In this document: positions 1 through 5,827 of the stretch, piece after piece
Layout: each line of letters opens with the position of its first letter
Position numbering within the stretch: the first letter of the stretch is position 1
Source of the DNA: Clostridia bacterium
GTDB taxonomy: Bacteria > Bacillota_A > Clostridia > Christensenellales > Aristaeellaceae
Direction: 5' to 3'
NCBI GenBank assembly: GCA_009783365.1
Contig: WRHG01000061.1
Span: 1 to 9,524 of the forward strand
DNA length: 9,524 nucleotides
Made by a program: the position numbers and the translations under genes
The notes under the pieces: generated by a model
Seen by the model: the letters and a program-made list of their open reading frames with translations, nothing else
Databases searched by the model: none
Told to the model about the DNA's origin: nothing

Positions 1-908
1 ATCCAGCTGCGGTCGTCATTTTCTACGCGCCTGCCGGCATAACCCTCCAGCGAACCGCCATTGACGGCTTCCGTGGCCTTCTCCAAATCGTAAATATCAA
101 CGCGGTTTGGATTGACGCCTACCTGCTCGGCCAGCAGGTATACGCCGTTGTAACAGTTGTTCAGATACAGGTTGACGGACTGGCTGTCCAGCGCATAGGG
201 AATGCCCACCTGTTTGGCCAGAGCCATGCTGAAGCGGTTGCGCAGCAGGGAGATATCTATGTAATCCGCCAGCAGGTTATAGGTTTTGGCCTTGCCCATA
301 CCGCACAGGTCCGTCTTCTTTTCCAGGTGGAAATGATAAGCGCGTTTCCGGAATCTGACGTTGTAGGTGCTGTTTCCGCGGCCGCGCATCTCGCTGATGC
401 CCACGTCGTTATGCAGCGCGCCGTCCGTGCCGTACAGTAAAAGCGATCCGGATTCCAGGTTTGCCTTGCTGCGGTCCAGCGCCATCATGTTACCGCTTTC
501 CGTTTCAATAAAGACGGCCGGAATGCCCGCGCCCGTCATCACGTTCAGGCTGTACCGCGGATAGCCGTTGTCGTTGGTCAGGAGAATCCGGGAATCAGCC
601 TCCGCCGAAGGCAGCGTGCTGCCGCTTGAAAACGGTTTGCCCTCCAGGTTGAGTGTTTTCGTTCCCGGATAGCAGAGCGTCAGTGGGACGCCGTTCCAGC
701 CGGAAGGAAGGAAAAGAAATAATTCCTTGCCGGTTTCATATGCCAAGACACGGCTTTTTACGGCCTCCTCTTCCCGGCCTTCCGGCATTACGGGCTGTAC
801 ATAGATATCTTTATGAAAAGAGCCGGCGCAAGCCAGCGCCGGAAGGCACAGCAACGACAGTACAACGGCGGCCAGCCAAAACAGCTTGCGGTAGAAAACC
901 TTTTTCAA
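1..908 (-). CDS. CotH kinase family protein, secreted, N-terminal 302 residues (runs off the left edge)
   Basis: This is a partial reading frame that stays open to base 1. CotH-family proteins are secreted or spore-coat proteins with an atypical protein-kinase fold; Bacillus CotH phosphorylates coat proteins. Residues 1-28 form a signal peptide: KKVFYRK, then a hydrophobic core, then LPALACAG. Cleavage could follow ACA; the Cys at 27 makes a weak lipobox. Family motifs are clear: RGRGNSTY (175-182), the KKTDLCGMGKAKTYNLLADY stretch (197-216), IDISLLRNR (217-225), and YLNNCYNGVYLLAEQ (248-262). The C-terminal half, where the catalytic aspartates of CotH lie, is outside the window, so activity cannot be judged. 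I chose TTG at 908 because GAGGTG lies 7 bases upstream. An in-frame ATG at 923 adds five residues but has no ribosome binding site. It lies 95 bases after the asparaginase gene on the same strand, so readthrough is possible. The family is certain; a sporulation role is not shown. Confidence 0.88.
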   Translation of the reverse strand, partial: MKKVFYRKLFWLAAVVLSLLCLPALACAGSFHKDIYVQPVMPEGREEEAVKSRVLAYETGKELFLFLPSGWNGVPLTLCYPGTKTLNLEGKPFSSGSTLPSAEADSRILLTNDNGYPRYSLNVMTGAGIPAVFIETESGNMMALDRSKANLESGSLLLYGTDGALHNDVGISEMRGRGNSTYNVRFRKRAYHFHLEKKTDLCGMGKAKTYNLLADYIDISLLRNRFSMALAKQVGIPYALDSQSVNLYLNNCYNGVYLLAEQVGVNPNRVDIYDLEKATEAVNGGSLEGYAGRRVENDDRSW

Positions 909-915
909 CGGAATA

Positions 916-921
916 CACCTC
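916..921 (-). promoter_or_regulatory. Ribosome binding site that selects the TTG start of the CotH-family gene
   Basis: The minus strand reads GAGGTG followed by 7 bases and then TTG at 908-906. The in-frame ATG at 923-921 overlaps this Shine-Dalgarno sequence and has no purine-rich site of its own. This makes the TTG the better start and places the signal peptide directly at the N-terminus. Confidence 0.6.
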
Positions 922-1003
922 ATCGTCAGACGTTCTGTGATGCGCCACGCCGGATATCAGCGCTGCCGCACCGTGATTCCCCGTAAAGCCAGCGGCGCTT
1001 CAT

Positions 1004-2035
1004 TCATACTCTCTTCGGCTCGCTATACTCGCCCACAACGGCCTGCCCAAGCCAGACCTGAGGATTCTCCTGCCCCAGGGCCCACATCAGCTTGCATACC
1101 GCCGCTTCCGTGGTCATGTCATACCCGCTGTGCACATGGGGCTGCAGCATGTTGCGCCCCACCTCGTACATACGCAAATCCGCCTTTTCGTGCAGGCACT
1201 GGCTTATCACCAGCACCTCCACGCCGCTTTCCTCCAGCTCTCCAAGGGCCTCAACCAAGTTCCGGCGGATGTAATGCAAGCCTCCAAGCCCAAAAGCCTC
1301 GATTACCAGCCCCCGATAACCCATGTCCTTCACAAAACGCAGCACCCCCGGCGATGTGCCCGGAATCAGCTTCAGCAAAAAAACGGAAGGATCCAGAGTA
1401 GCCCGAAGCCGGCGTTTTTCGTTTTCCGGCGGGGTGAACGGCTGCGGATGATCAAAGTGTACGCCGTCCACGTCAAAATGTCCCGCCAGAGGGCCGTTTA
1501 TACTGGAGAATGCGTCCATGGTCGTGGTATGGGTCTTCACACAGCGCACGCCGGAAATCAGCTTGTAATCAAAGGAAACATAGACTCCGCCCACCCCTTG
1601 CATGGCTGCCGTAACCGCGTGAAGCAGGTTGCTCCGGGCATCGCTGAGGGGATGATCCAAAGGCAGCTGCGATCCCGTTAAGATCACCGGCTTGCCGATG
1701 CCCGCCAGCATAAAGCTTAGCGCGGAAGCCGTGTAGGCCATGGTGTCCGTGCCATGGGTAATCACAACCCCGTCGCTGCATTGCAGCGCGGCCTCGGCCG
1801 CCTTGGCCAGCGCGGACCACTCCTCCGGCTGTACGTTGCTGCTGTCCATCATAAACACGTCCCGGGCCACCACACGGCAGGGCAGATCCGGCTCCACGGC
1901 CCGGAGGATATCCTCCGCTCCAAGGGTGGGGATCAGGCCGTCCAACCCCCGGGTGCAGGCGATGGTGCCGCCCGTGGCAAGCAGCGCCAGGCAAGGGGCT
2001 GCGCTCCCGGCTCCCTCTCCTTCGGATAGGCTCAT
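1004..2035 (-). CDS. ansA: Type I (cytoplasmic) L-asparaginase
   Basis: The predicted reaction is hydrolysis of L-asparagine to aspartate and ammonia. At 343 residues the length is normal for the family. The first signature, LLATGGTIA, lies at 18-26 with nucleophile Thr24. DSSN follows at 64-67 as a substrate-binding loop. The second signature, VITHGTDTMAYTASAL, lies at 91-106, with Thr96-Asp97 of the catalytic triad. Lys167 in VKTHTTTMDAF is the expected catalytic lysine. There is no signal peptide; residues 1-14 are a hydrophilic, Ser/Gly/Glu-rich extension. That supports the cytoplasmic AnsA type rather than the periplasmic type II enzyme. The ATG is preceded by GGAGGT at a 5-base gap. It starts 24 bases after the nrdG stop and is very probably translated from the same transcript. 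The metabolic link between the two products is not obvious. Confidence 0.93.
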   Translation of the reverse strand: MSLSEGEGAGSAAPCLALLATGGTIACTRGLDGLIPTLGAEDILRAVEPDLPCRVVARDVFMMDSSNVQPEEWSALAKAAEAALQCSDGVVITHGTDTMAYTASALSFMLAGIGKPVILTGSQLPLDHPLSDARSNLLHAVTAAMQGVGGVYVSFDYKLISGVRCVKTHTTTMDAFSSINGPLAGHFDVDGVHFDHPQPFTPPENEKRRLRATLDPSVFLLKLIPGTSPGVLRFVKDMGYRGLVIEAFGLGGLHYIRRNLVEALGELEESGVEVLVISQCLHEKADLRMYEVGRNMLQPHVHSGYDMTTEAAVCKLMWALGQENPQVWLGQAVVGEYSEPKRV

Positions 2036-2059
2036 GCTTAACCTCCTTCAAGCCGGGAC

Positions 2060-2611
2060 TCAATCCCCCGGTTCCCATTGTGGCCGCGCAAACAGTTCCA
2101 GGCTGCCCTGATTGCGGGTTTTCACCAGGTCGATCACCCTCTGGTTCCGGCTGCCGCAAAAGGGCAGATCCAGCGTACGCTTGGCCAACGTGAATTTCCC
2201 GTCCACCAGCACGTCGCCTTCATCCAGCAAAGCCTTTGCGTCCGGGCTTTCCCGGGCCAGCCTGAGAAGTTCCTCGTAAGTGTATCCGCTGTAAATCCAC
2301 ACGGAAAGTCCCCTGCGGTGCGCACGGCGCGCAAGCTCCCCGCAGGCGCCTGCTTGCTCAAAGGGTTCTCCGCCTGACAGGGTGATTCCGTCCAGCAGTG
2401 GATTGCTCGAAAATATGCTTTCCACTTTATCCAGCGTCCATAGGGCGCCTCCGGCCGGGTCATGGCTGCCGGGATTGTGACAGCCCTCGCAGCCGTGGTG
2501 ACAGCCCTGGGTAAAAATAGCCGTCCGGTATCCAATGCCGTCCACGATGGAATCGGCCACCAGGCCGAAGAGCCGGATGGTCTGTGCCTCTTGCCCGCTC
2601 ATGCTATTCAT
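2060..2611 (-). CDS. nrdG: Anaerobic ribonucleoside-triphosphate reductase activating protein (radical SAM)
   Basis: NrdG is a radical SAM enzyme. It uses a [4Fe-4S] cluster and S-adenosylmethionine to place the glycyl radical on NrdD, which makes deoxynucleotides without oxygen. The cluster motif CHHGCEGC has cysteines 37, 41 and 44, the CX3CX2C spacing of the superfamily. It is preceded by DSIVDGIGYRTAIFTQG (20-36) and followed by TLSGGEPFEQ (77-86), the SAM-binding GGE region. A C-terminal LPFCGSRNQRVIDL segment also matches the family. At 183 residues it has the usual length. The common DGPG is DGIG here. ATG 2611 follows GGAG with no gap, while the in-frame ATG at 2602 has GGCGGAG at a 9-base gap and could be the real start (180 residues). 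No nrdD gene is in the window. The asparaginase gene follows 24 bases downstream. Confidence 0.93.
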   Translation of the reverse strand: MNSMSGQEAQTIRLFGLVADSIVDGIGYRTAIFTQGCHHGCEGCHNPGSHDPAGGALWTLDKVESIFSSNPLLDGITLSGGEPFEQAGACGELARRAHRRGLSVWIYSGYTYEELLRLARESPDAKALLDEGDVLVDGKFTLAKRTLDLPFCGSRNQRVIDLVKTRNQGSLELFARPQWEPGD

Positions 2612-2631
2612 CTCCGCCTTTTTGGGGTACG

Positions 2632-2640
2632 ATCATACCA
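2632..2640 (-). promoter_or_regulatory. Possible extended -10 promoter element ahead of nrdG
   Basis: The minus strand reads TGGTATGAT. This is TGn joined to a five-of-six match to TATAAT. There is no recognisable -35 at 17 bases, as is common for extended -10 promoters. Transcription would begin near 2625, leaving a leader of about 14 or 23 bases to the two candidate nrdG starts. The element lies in the 56-base gap after the GT1 gene, so nrdG-ansA may have its own promoter. I see no NrdR-like box. Prediction by eye only. Confidence 0.35.
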
Positions 2641-2667
2641 GCCGGCAGCTTTCCGGCAGTCTTTAGG

Positions 2668-3972
2668 TTACGACCTTCTCCTCTTTCTTGGACGGTTTAT
2701 GGGCGGCATCCACAAATCGTCCTGCTGAAGCCACTTATCCACCTCATGCTCAATGATATTGGCCGCGATGACCTTTCCGTTTTCGTTGCGCAGCCGCTCG
2801 CCCACCTCCCGGACCGCCACCCGGTAGCTTTTCACCGCTACCAGATTGTCCAGCGCCTTTGATAGTTTGGCAGCCGTCAGCTTTTCCCGGCGGATGGGCT
2901 TGGGGCCTAAACCCAGCATACGAACCCGCATGGCCCAGAAGGGTTGATCCCCGCCGAAAGGGATGATGAGGGTGGGCTTATGGGCCAAAATACCGGTCGC
3001 CGTGGTTCCGGCTCCGCCATGATGAACCACTGCGGCCACACGCTCAAACAGCCACTCATGGGGAACGTAATCCACTGAAAATACATCCTTCTGCATGGGA
3101 ATGTTCGCGTCGCCCCAGCCCTTGGAAATAATAGCGCGAACACCGCTTTTTTGAACGGCTTCCAAAACGATCTCCAACGTCTCTCCCATGTCGCCGCTGG
3201 TCATGGAGCCAAAGCCTATATACACAGGCTTTTCACCAGCTTCTAAAAATGCCTGAAGCGCCGGATCCGGGGTATAATCAGACTCCTTACCGCCCAGCCA
3301 GAACCCGGTCATGTGGATGTTTTCACCCCAGGAGCGCGGGCGCGGCATCAGCAGCGGACTGATGGCGTACAGCACAGGGATCGTATGCCCGTTAAGCGTA
3401 TACGCGGGTTTGCCGGACATCCTGCGGGGAGCCATACCATGCTCTTTCCGCCAACCGGCCAGGTACATCATTTCCATGGTGCTGATCAGCAGATATGCCA
3501 GCTGATAGGTCATCAGGTTCCAGCCTTTTCCAGCCCGTTGCCCCGGAGCGGAGGAAATGGGCGTGGCGCTGGTGGGGTCCATGGGAAAATAATGGGTTTG
3601 GATAAAGGGCACCCTGCGTACCTCCGCCATGGAATGGATGATCATGCCCAAGTAGGTGGAAATAATCGCGTCGCAGTCTGCACAGGCCGCCTCCAGGTCC
3701 ACCAAAAAAGGCTCAATCATTGAATAAAGGCTTTGCTTCACCTGTTTTAAATAGCCGATGCCGCTGGTGCCTGGCTTCATCAGCTTGCTCATAAAGTCCC
3801 TCACATTGCCTGTCAGCGGGAAAAACCGCATGCCTTCCCCTTCGATAAGCCCCCGAAAATCCTCAAACGCGCAAATACCTACGTCGTGACCGCGCCGGGT
3901 CAGCTCCTTACCAAGAAATACATACGGCCTGACATCGCCGGTAGAGCCAATGCAGACCATCGTAAACCGCAT
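2668..3972 (-). CDS. GT1-family glycosyltransferase, sterol/lipid glucosyltransferase-like
   Basis: The 434-residue product has the two-domain GT-B architecture of glycosyltransferase family 1. The N-terminal CIGSTGDVRPYVFLGKEL (7-24) matches the GSxGDVxP loop of sterol 3-beta-glucosyltransferases and related macrolide or lipid transferases. Its C-terminal domain has PVYIGFGSMTSGD, then YVPHEWLFERV, then HHGGAGTTATG (317-327), IPFGGDQPFW (337-346, Asp342-Gln343 contacting the sugar) and LGPKPI. This is the sugar-nucleotide binding signature, so a UDP-sugar donor is likely. The acceptor cannot be read from sequence; a membrane lipid, hopanoid-like or imported sterol, or small hydrophobic molecule are candidates. 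The protein ends in a basic tail, RPRKRRRS. There is no signal peptide. An in-frame start at 4053 would add 27 unrelated residues and overlap the promoter. ATG 3972 has AGGAGG at a 6-base gap and begins right at the first beta strand. Confidence 0.88.
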   Translation of the reverse strand: MRFTMVCIGSTGDVRPYVFLGKELTRRGHDVGICAFEDFRGLIEGEGMRFFPLTGNVRDFMSKLMKPGTSGIGYLKQVKQSLYSMIEPFLVDLEAACADCDAIISTYLGMIIHSMAEVRRVPFIQTHYFPMDPTSATPISSAPGQRAGKGWNLMTYQLAYLLISTMEMMYLAGWRKEHGMAPRRMSGKPAYTLNGHTIPVLYAISPLLMPRPRSWGENIHMTGFWLGGKESDYTPDPALQAFLEAGEKPVYIGFGSMTSGDMGETLEIVLEAVQKSGVRAIISKGWGDANIPMQKDVFSVDYVPHEWLFERVAAVVHHGGAGTTATGILAHKPTLIIPFGGDQPFWAMRVRMLGLGPKPIRREKLTAAKLSKALDNLVAVKSYRVAVREVGERLRNENGKVIAANIIEHEVDKWLQQDDLWMPPINRPRKRRRS

Positions 3973-3978
3973 AAACGC

Positions 3979-3984
3979 CCTCCT
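3979..3984 (-). promoter_or_regulatory. Ribosome binding site fixing the GT1 start at 3972
   Basis: The minus strand carries AGGAGG six bases before ATG 3972. The longer open frame to 4053 has no such site and would extend into the predicted -10 hexamer, so the shorter protein is chosen. Confidence 0.75.
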
Positions 3985-4020
3985 TTCGGTGTTTGCGAAA
4001 GCAAGCGTATTTCCCCTCTC

Positions 4021-4049
4021 AGTATAGCGTACCGGTTTTTGATTTGCAA
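4021..4049 (-). promoter_or_regulatory. Predicted vegetative promoter for the GT1 gene
   Basis: On the minus strand, TTGCAA (4049-4044) is followed by a 17-base spacer and TATACT (4026-4021). The -10 matches five of six consensus bases and the -35 four of six. Transcription would start near 4014 and leave a leader of about 42 bases before ATG 3972. It is divergent from the plus-strand promoter at 4084-4112. Predicted by eye, not tested. Confidence 0.6.
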
Positions 4050-4053
4050 CCAC

Positions 4054-4071
4054 GGGGACACCGGGTTCCCC
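4054..4071. promoter_or_regulatory. Imperfect inverted repeat between two divergent promoters (possible operator)
   Basis: GGGGA and TCCCC are arranged as inverted half-sites separated by 8 bases. They are centred between the -35 hexamers of the two divergent promoters, at a position where a shared regulator could bind. The arms are only 5 bases and the sequence is GC-rich, so chance is a real alternative. Confidence 0.2.
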
Positions 4072-4083
4072 TTTGCGATTTCG

Positions 4084-4112
4084 TTGCCCAAACAGGCCGG
4101 ATATGGTATACT
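4084..4112 (+). promoter_or_regulatory. Predicted vegetative promoter for the CHAP-protein gene and rubrerythrin gene
   Basis: TTGCCC (4084-4089), a 17-base spacer, and TATACT (4107-4112). Transcription would begin near 4119, giving a purine-rich leader of about 30 bases before ATG 4150. The downstream gene and the rubrerythrin gene behind it have no other evident promoter. Confidence 0.6.
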
Positions 4113-4149
4113 CAGCATGAAAGAAAGAAAAAAGAAAGGGCGATGAGGG

Positions 4150-5175
4150 ATGTTTGGAGCAAGCGCGTCGAAAGCCTTACGCGTCCTGGGGGCGTCCTTC
4201 TTGCTCATGGGGCTGGCGGGCGGCGTTGCCCTGGCTGGAAAAGACCCCGCCGCTTTCGACGCCGCCAGATCGGTGCTGAAAACCCCGGCTCAGCAGGGGA
4301 TAACCGCTCTGGAATATGGGCTGCACCCGGGAGAAAGCGCCTATGTGCCGGAAGTTGCCCCGGAGATTACTCCCTTTGATGAGCCGGAGGCCGTGGTATA
4401 TCCTCCTGTGCAAGGGAACTTCGAAAGTTCGGACGATACCATCCTCACGGTGAATGACCGGGGTTTGATGACGGCAAAAGCTCCCGGCGTAGTCAGGGTC
4501 ACCTACCAAAAGCCAGAGGCTGAAGCGCATTATCGTGTGACCGTATCGGATGAAATACCCACAGAGCGGGCGAAAGCCATGGCCTATGTGGCAAGGCGCG
4601 AGTTTTTGGAGACGAGGCAAGCCCGGCTGCCCAAGTATAACAAATACGCAAAATGGTATTATGGAAAGAAAAAAGAGGTAGGCTGGTGCGCCGTGTTTGC
4701 TATTTGGTGCGCCAACGCCTCGGGCAGCGATCCATTGAAGGAAAAAGATTCTGCAAATGTGCCGGAGGACGCCACACTGTACCTGAAGGAAGGCCAGGTA
4801 GGCAATCAGTATGACGGGTTTGCGGCCCTTGGGCGCTTCGGGGCCATACCGCGGACCGGGTATATGGTTATCTACGCGGATATGCGAAACGGCTACAGGG
4901 TCACCCACATAGGCATCGTGGTCGACGCCGTTCCCCTGGAAGGCGGGATGTACCGGGTTACCACGGTGGAAGGCAACATGTCCAACAGTGTAAAGAGCTA
5001 CGTGTACCTGTACGACAGCGGCAAGGACAACCACCTGGTGGGTGTGGAAAAAGGCTTGAAGCTGCAGCGGAATATGAGCAAGGTACCGGAGGACGACAGG
5101 GAGGATCCTCTGCCGCAATACGAACCGCACACGGATCATTGGACCGTGTTTGGATTTTGTGAAACTTGGATTTAG
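4150..5175 (+). CDS. Secreted CHAP-domain protein with an Ig-like (BIG2-type) segment, putative peptidoglycan hydrolase
   Basis: The 341-residue product starts with a signal peptide (residues 1-29, core RVLGASFLLMGLAGGVALA, cleavage after ALA). Residues of about 85-132 look like a bacterial Ig-like BIG2 segment, with the typical ILTVNDRGLMTAKAPGVVRV pattern at 98-117. A CHAP domain follows at about 165-300. Cys180 in VGWCAVFAIWC is the expected nucleophile, His253 in THIGIVVD the base, and Glu274/Asn276 in VEGN the third polar residue. CHAP domains are papain-like amidases or endopeptidases that cut peptidoglycan, so a role in wall turnover outside the membrane is inferred. No cell-wall anchor, LysM or membrane segment is visible, so it should be released or loosely bound. 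ATG 4150 has AAAGGG at a 9-base gap and GAGGG directly abutting it. No other in-frame start would keep the signal peptide whole. It has its own promoter and is followed by the rubrerythrin gene after 16 bases. Confidence 0.83.
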   Translation: MFGASASKALRVLGASFLLMGLAGGVALAGKDPAAFDAARSVLKTPAQQGITALEYGLHPGESAYVPEVAPEITPFDEPEAVVYPPVQGNFESSDDTILTVNDRGLMTAKAPGVVRVTYQKPEAEAHYRVTVSDEIPTERAKAMAYVARREFLETRQARLPKYNKYAKWYYGKKKEVGWCAVFAIWCANASGSDPLKEKDSANVPEDATLYLKEGQVGNQYDGFAALGRFGAIPRTGYMVIYADMRNGYRVTHIGIVVDAVPLEGGMYRVTTVEGNMSNSVKSYVYLYDSGKDNHLVGVEKGLKLQRNMSKVPEDDREDPLPQYEPHTDHWTVFGFCETWI

Positions 5176-5191
5176 CATGAGGAGGAGAGTT

Positions 5192-5734
5192 ATGAAATCG
5201 TTGAAGGGAACCAGGACAGAGGCCAATTTGCGGGAGGCGTTCGCGGGAGAAAGCCAAGCGCGTAACAAGTATACCTACTACGCCGGCAAAGCGCTGAAAG
5301 ACGGCTACGTGCAGATCGCCGGGCTGTTTACCGAAACCGCCGACAATGAGAAGGAACATGCGAAGCTTTGGTTCAAACTGCTTCATGACGGAAGCGTGCC
5401 TTCTACCGGCATAAACCTGGGGGACGCGGCCGCCGGTGAAAATTCCGAGTGGACCGGCATGTACCCCCGCATGGCGCGGGAGGCCCGGGAGGAAGGCTTT
5501 GACGCCATTGCCTCCCAATTTGAGGACGTGGCGCAGATCGAGAAAGCCCATGAAGAGCGCTACCTTAAGTTGCTTGCGAACATCGAGGACGGCTACGTAT
5601 TCAGCCGGGAGGGCGACCAACTCTGGCACTGCGGTAACTGCGGCCATATTTCCATCGGCCCCAGGGCGCCGGAGTTATGCCCCGTCTGCAAACATCCCCG
5701 GGCCTATTTCCAATTGAAGGCTGAGAATTATTGA
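5192..5734 (+). CDS. rbr: Rubrerythrin
   Basis: Rubrerythrin is a cytoplasmic non-haem diiron peroxidase that reduces hydrogen peroxide to water in anaerobes, taking electrons through its rubredoxin domain. The 180-residue product has the erythrin domain first. Diiron ligands are visible: Glu20 (AFAGES), Glu53 and His56 (DNEKEHA), Glu83 and Glu86 (GENSEW), and Glu117 and His120 (QIEKAH). A C-terminal rubredoxin domain follows with Cys147, Cys150, Cys163 and Cys166 in two CX2C knuckles (WHCGNC and LCPVC). Every metal ligand is intact and the order is the classical one, so it should be functional. The open frame extends upstream to 5150, but ATG 5192 has AGGAGG at a 6-base gap and matches the family N-terminus. 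It lies 16 bases after the CHAP-protein stop, which implies cotranscription. No PerR-type box is visible in the small gap. Confidence 0.96.
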   Translation: MKSLKGTRTEANLREAFAGESQARNKYTYYAGKALKDGYVQIAGLFTETADNEKEHAKLWFKLLHDGSVPSTGINLGDAAAGENSEWTGMYPRMAREAREEGFDAIASQFEDVAQIEKAHEERYLKLLANIEDGYVFSREGDQLWHCGNCGHISIGPRAPELCPVCKHPRAYFQLKAENY

Positions 5735-5758
5735 GGCCGGGCGCGGCGGAGGAACAAG

Positions 5759-5805
5759 GGGGGAGGATACGCGGCGGGGTTGAGCCCCGCCGCGTATCCT
5801 CCCCC
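5759..5805. repeat. Perfect 21-bp inverted repeat with a 5-base loop between rbr and the GT4 gene
   Basis: Bases 5759-5779 are exactly complementary to 5785-5805, with TTGAG (5780-5784) as the loop. Pairing stops cleanly at both ends, since 5758 and 5806 are both G. The stem is very GC-rich, and as RNA it would be an extremely stable hairpin on either strand. No T-run follows on the plus strand (GTGCAAGG comes next), so it is not a standard intrinsic terminator. CAAGG occurs just left (5755-5759) and just right (5809-5813), which might be a short target duplication but is easily chance. It may block transcription or protect the rbr mRNA 3' end, or it may be one copy of a dispersed palindromic element. 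The ribosome binding site of the next gene starts 11 bases after it. Confidence 0.9.
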
Positions 5806-5827
5806 GTGCAAGGTCAGGGGGATAAAA

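Noticed and set aside
959..999. A possible hairpin after the asparaginase gene (arms 959-968 and 990-999)
   Set aside because: One mismatch, one wobble pair, a loop of 21 bases and no T-run. It is not convincing as a terminator.
1130..1681. A 183-codon plus-strand frame inside the asparaginase gene
   Set aside because: No ribosome binding site or known motif; the minus strand shows both asparaginase signatures.
2641..2657. A short GCCGG/CCGGC hairpin after the GT1 gene
   Set aside because: Only 5 base pairs and no T-run follows on the minus strand, so it is not called a terminator.
4117..4146. A nine-codon frame (MKERKKKGR) just upstream of the CHAP gene, as a possible leader peptide
   Set aside because: Its ATG lies only 4 bases after the predicted -10 hexamer, so it probably precedes the transcription start, and it has no ribosome binding site.
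4143..4379. An alternative plus-strand start at ATG 4143 in another frame
   Set aside because: The Shine-Dalgarno would be only 2 bases away and the product is Arg/Gly-rich noise. ATG 4150 gives a clean signal peptide.
4177..5268. A 363-codon open frame on the minus strand opposite the CHAP and rubrerythrin genes
   Set aside because: It has no recognisable domain and no ribosome binding site, and the plus-strand frames carry clear catalytic and metal-binding motifs. It is an antisense shadow of GC-biased codons.
5780..5827. An upstream TTG start for the GT4 enzyme
   Set aside because: The codon is in the loop of the palindrome with its upstream region locked in the stem. The added residues are not part of the fold, and ATG 5828 has a good ribosome binding site.
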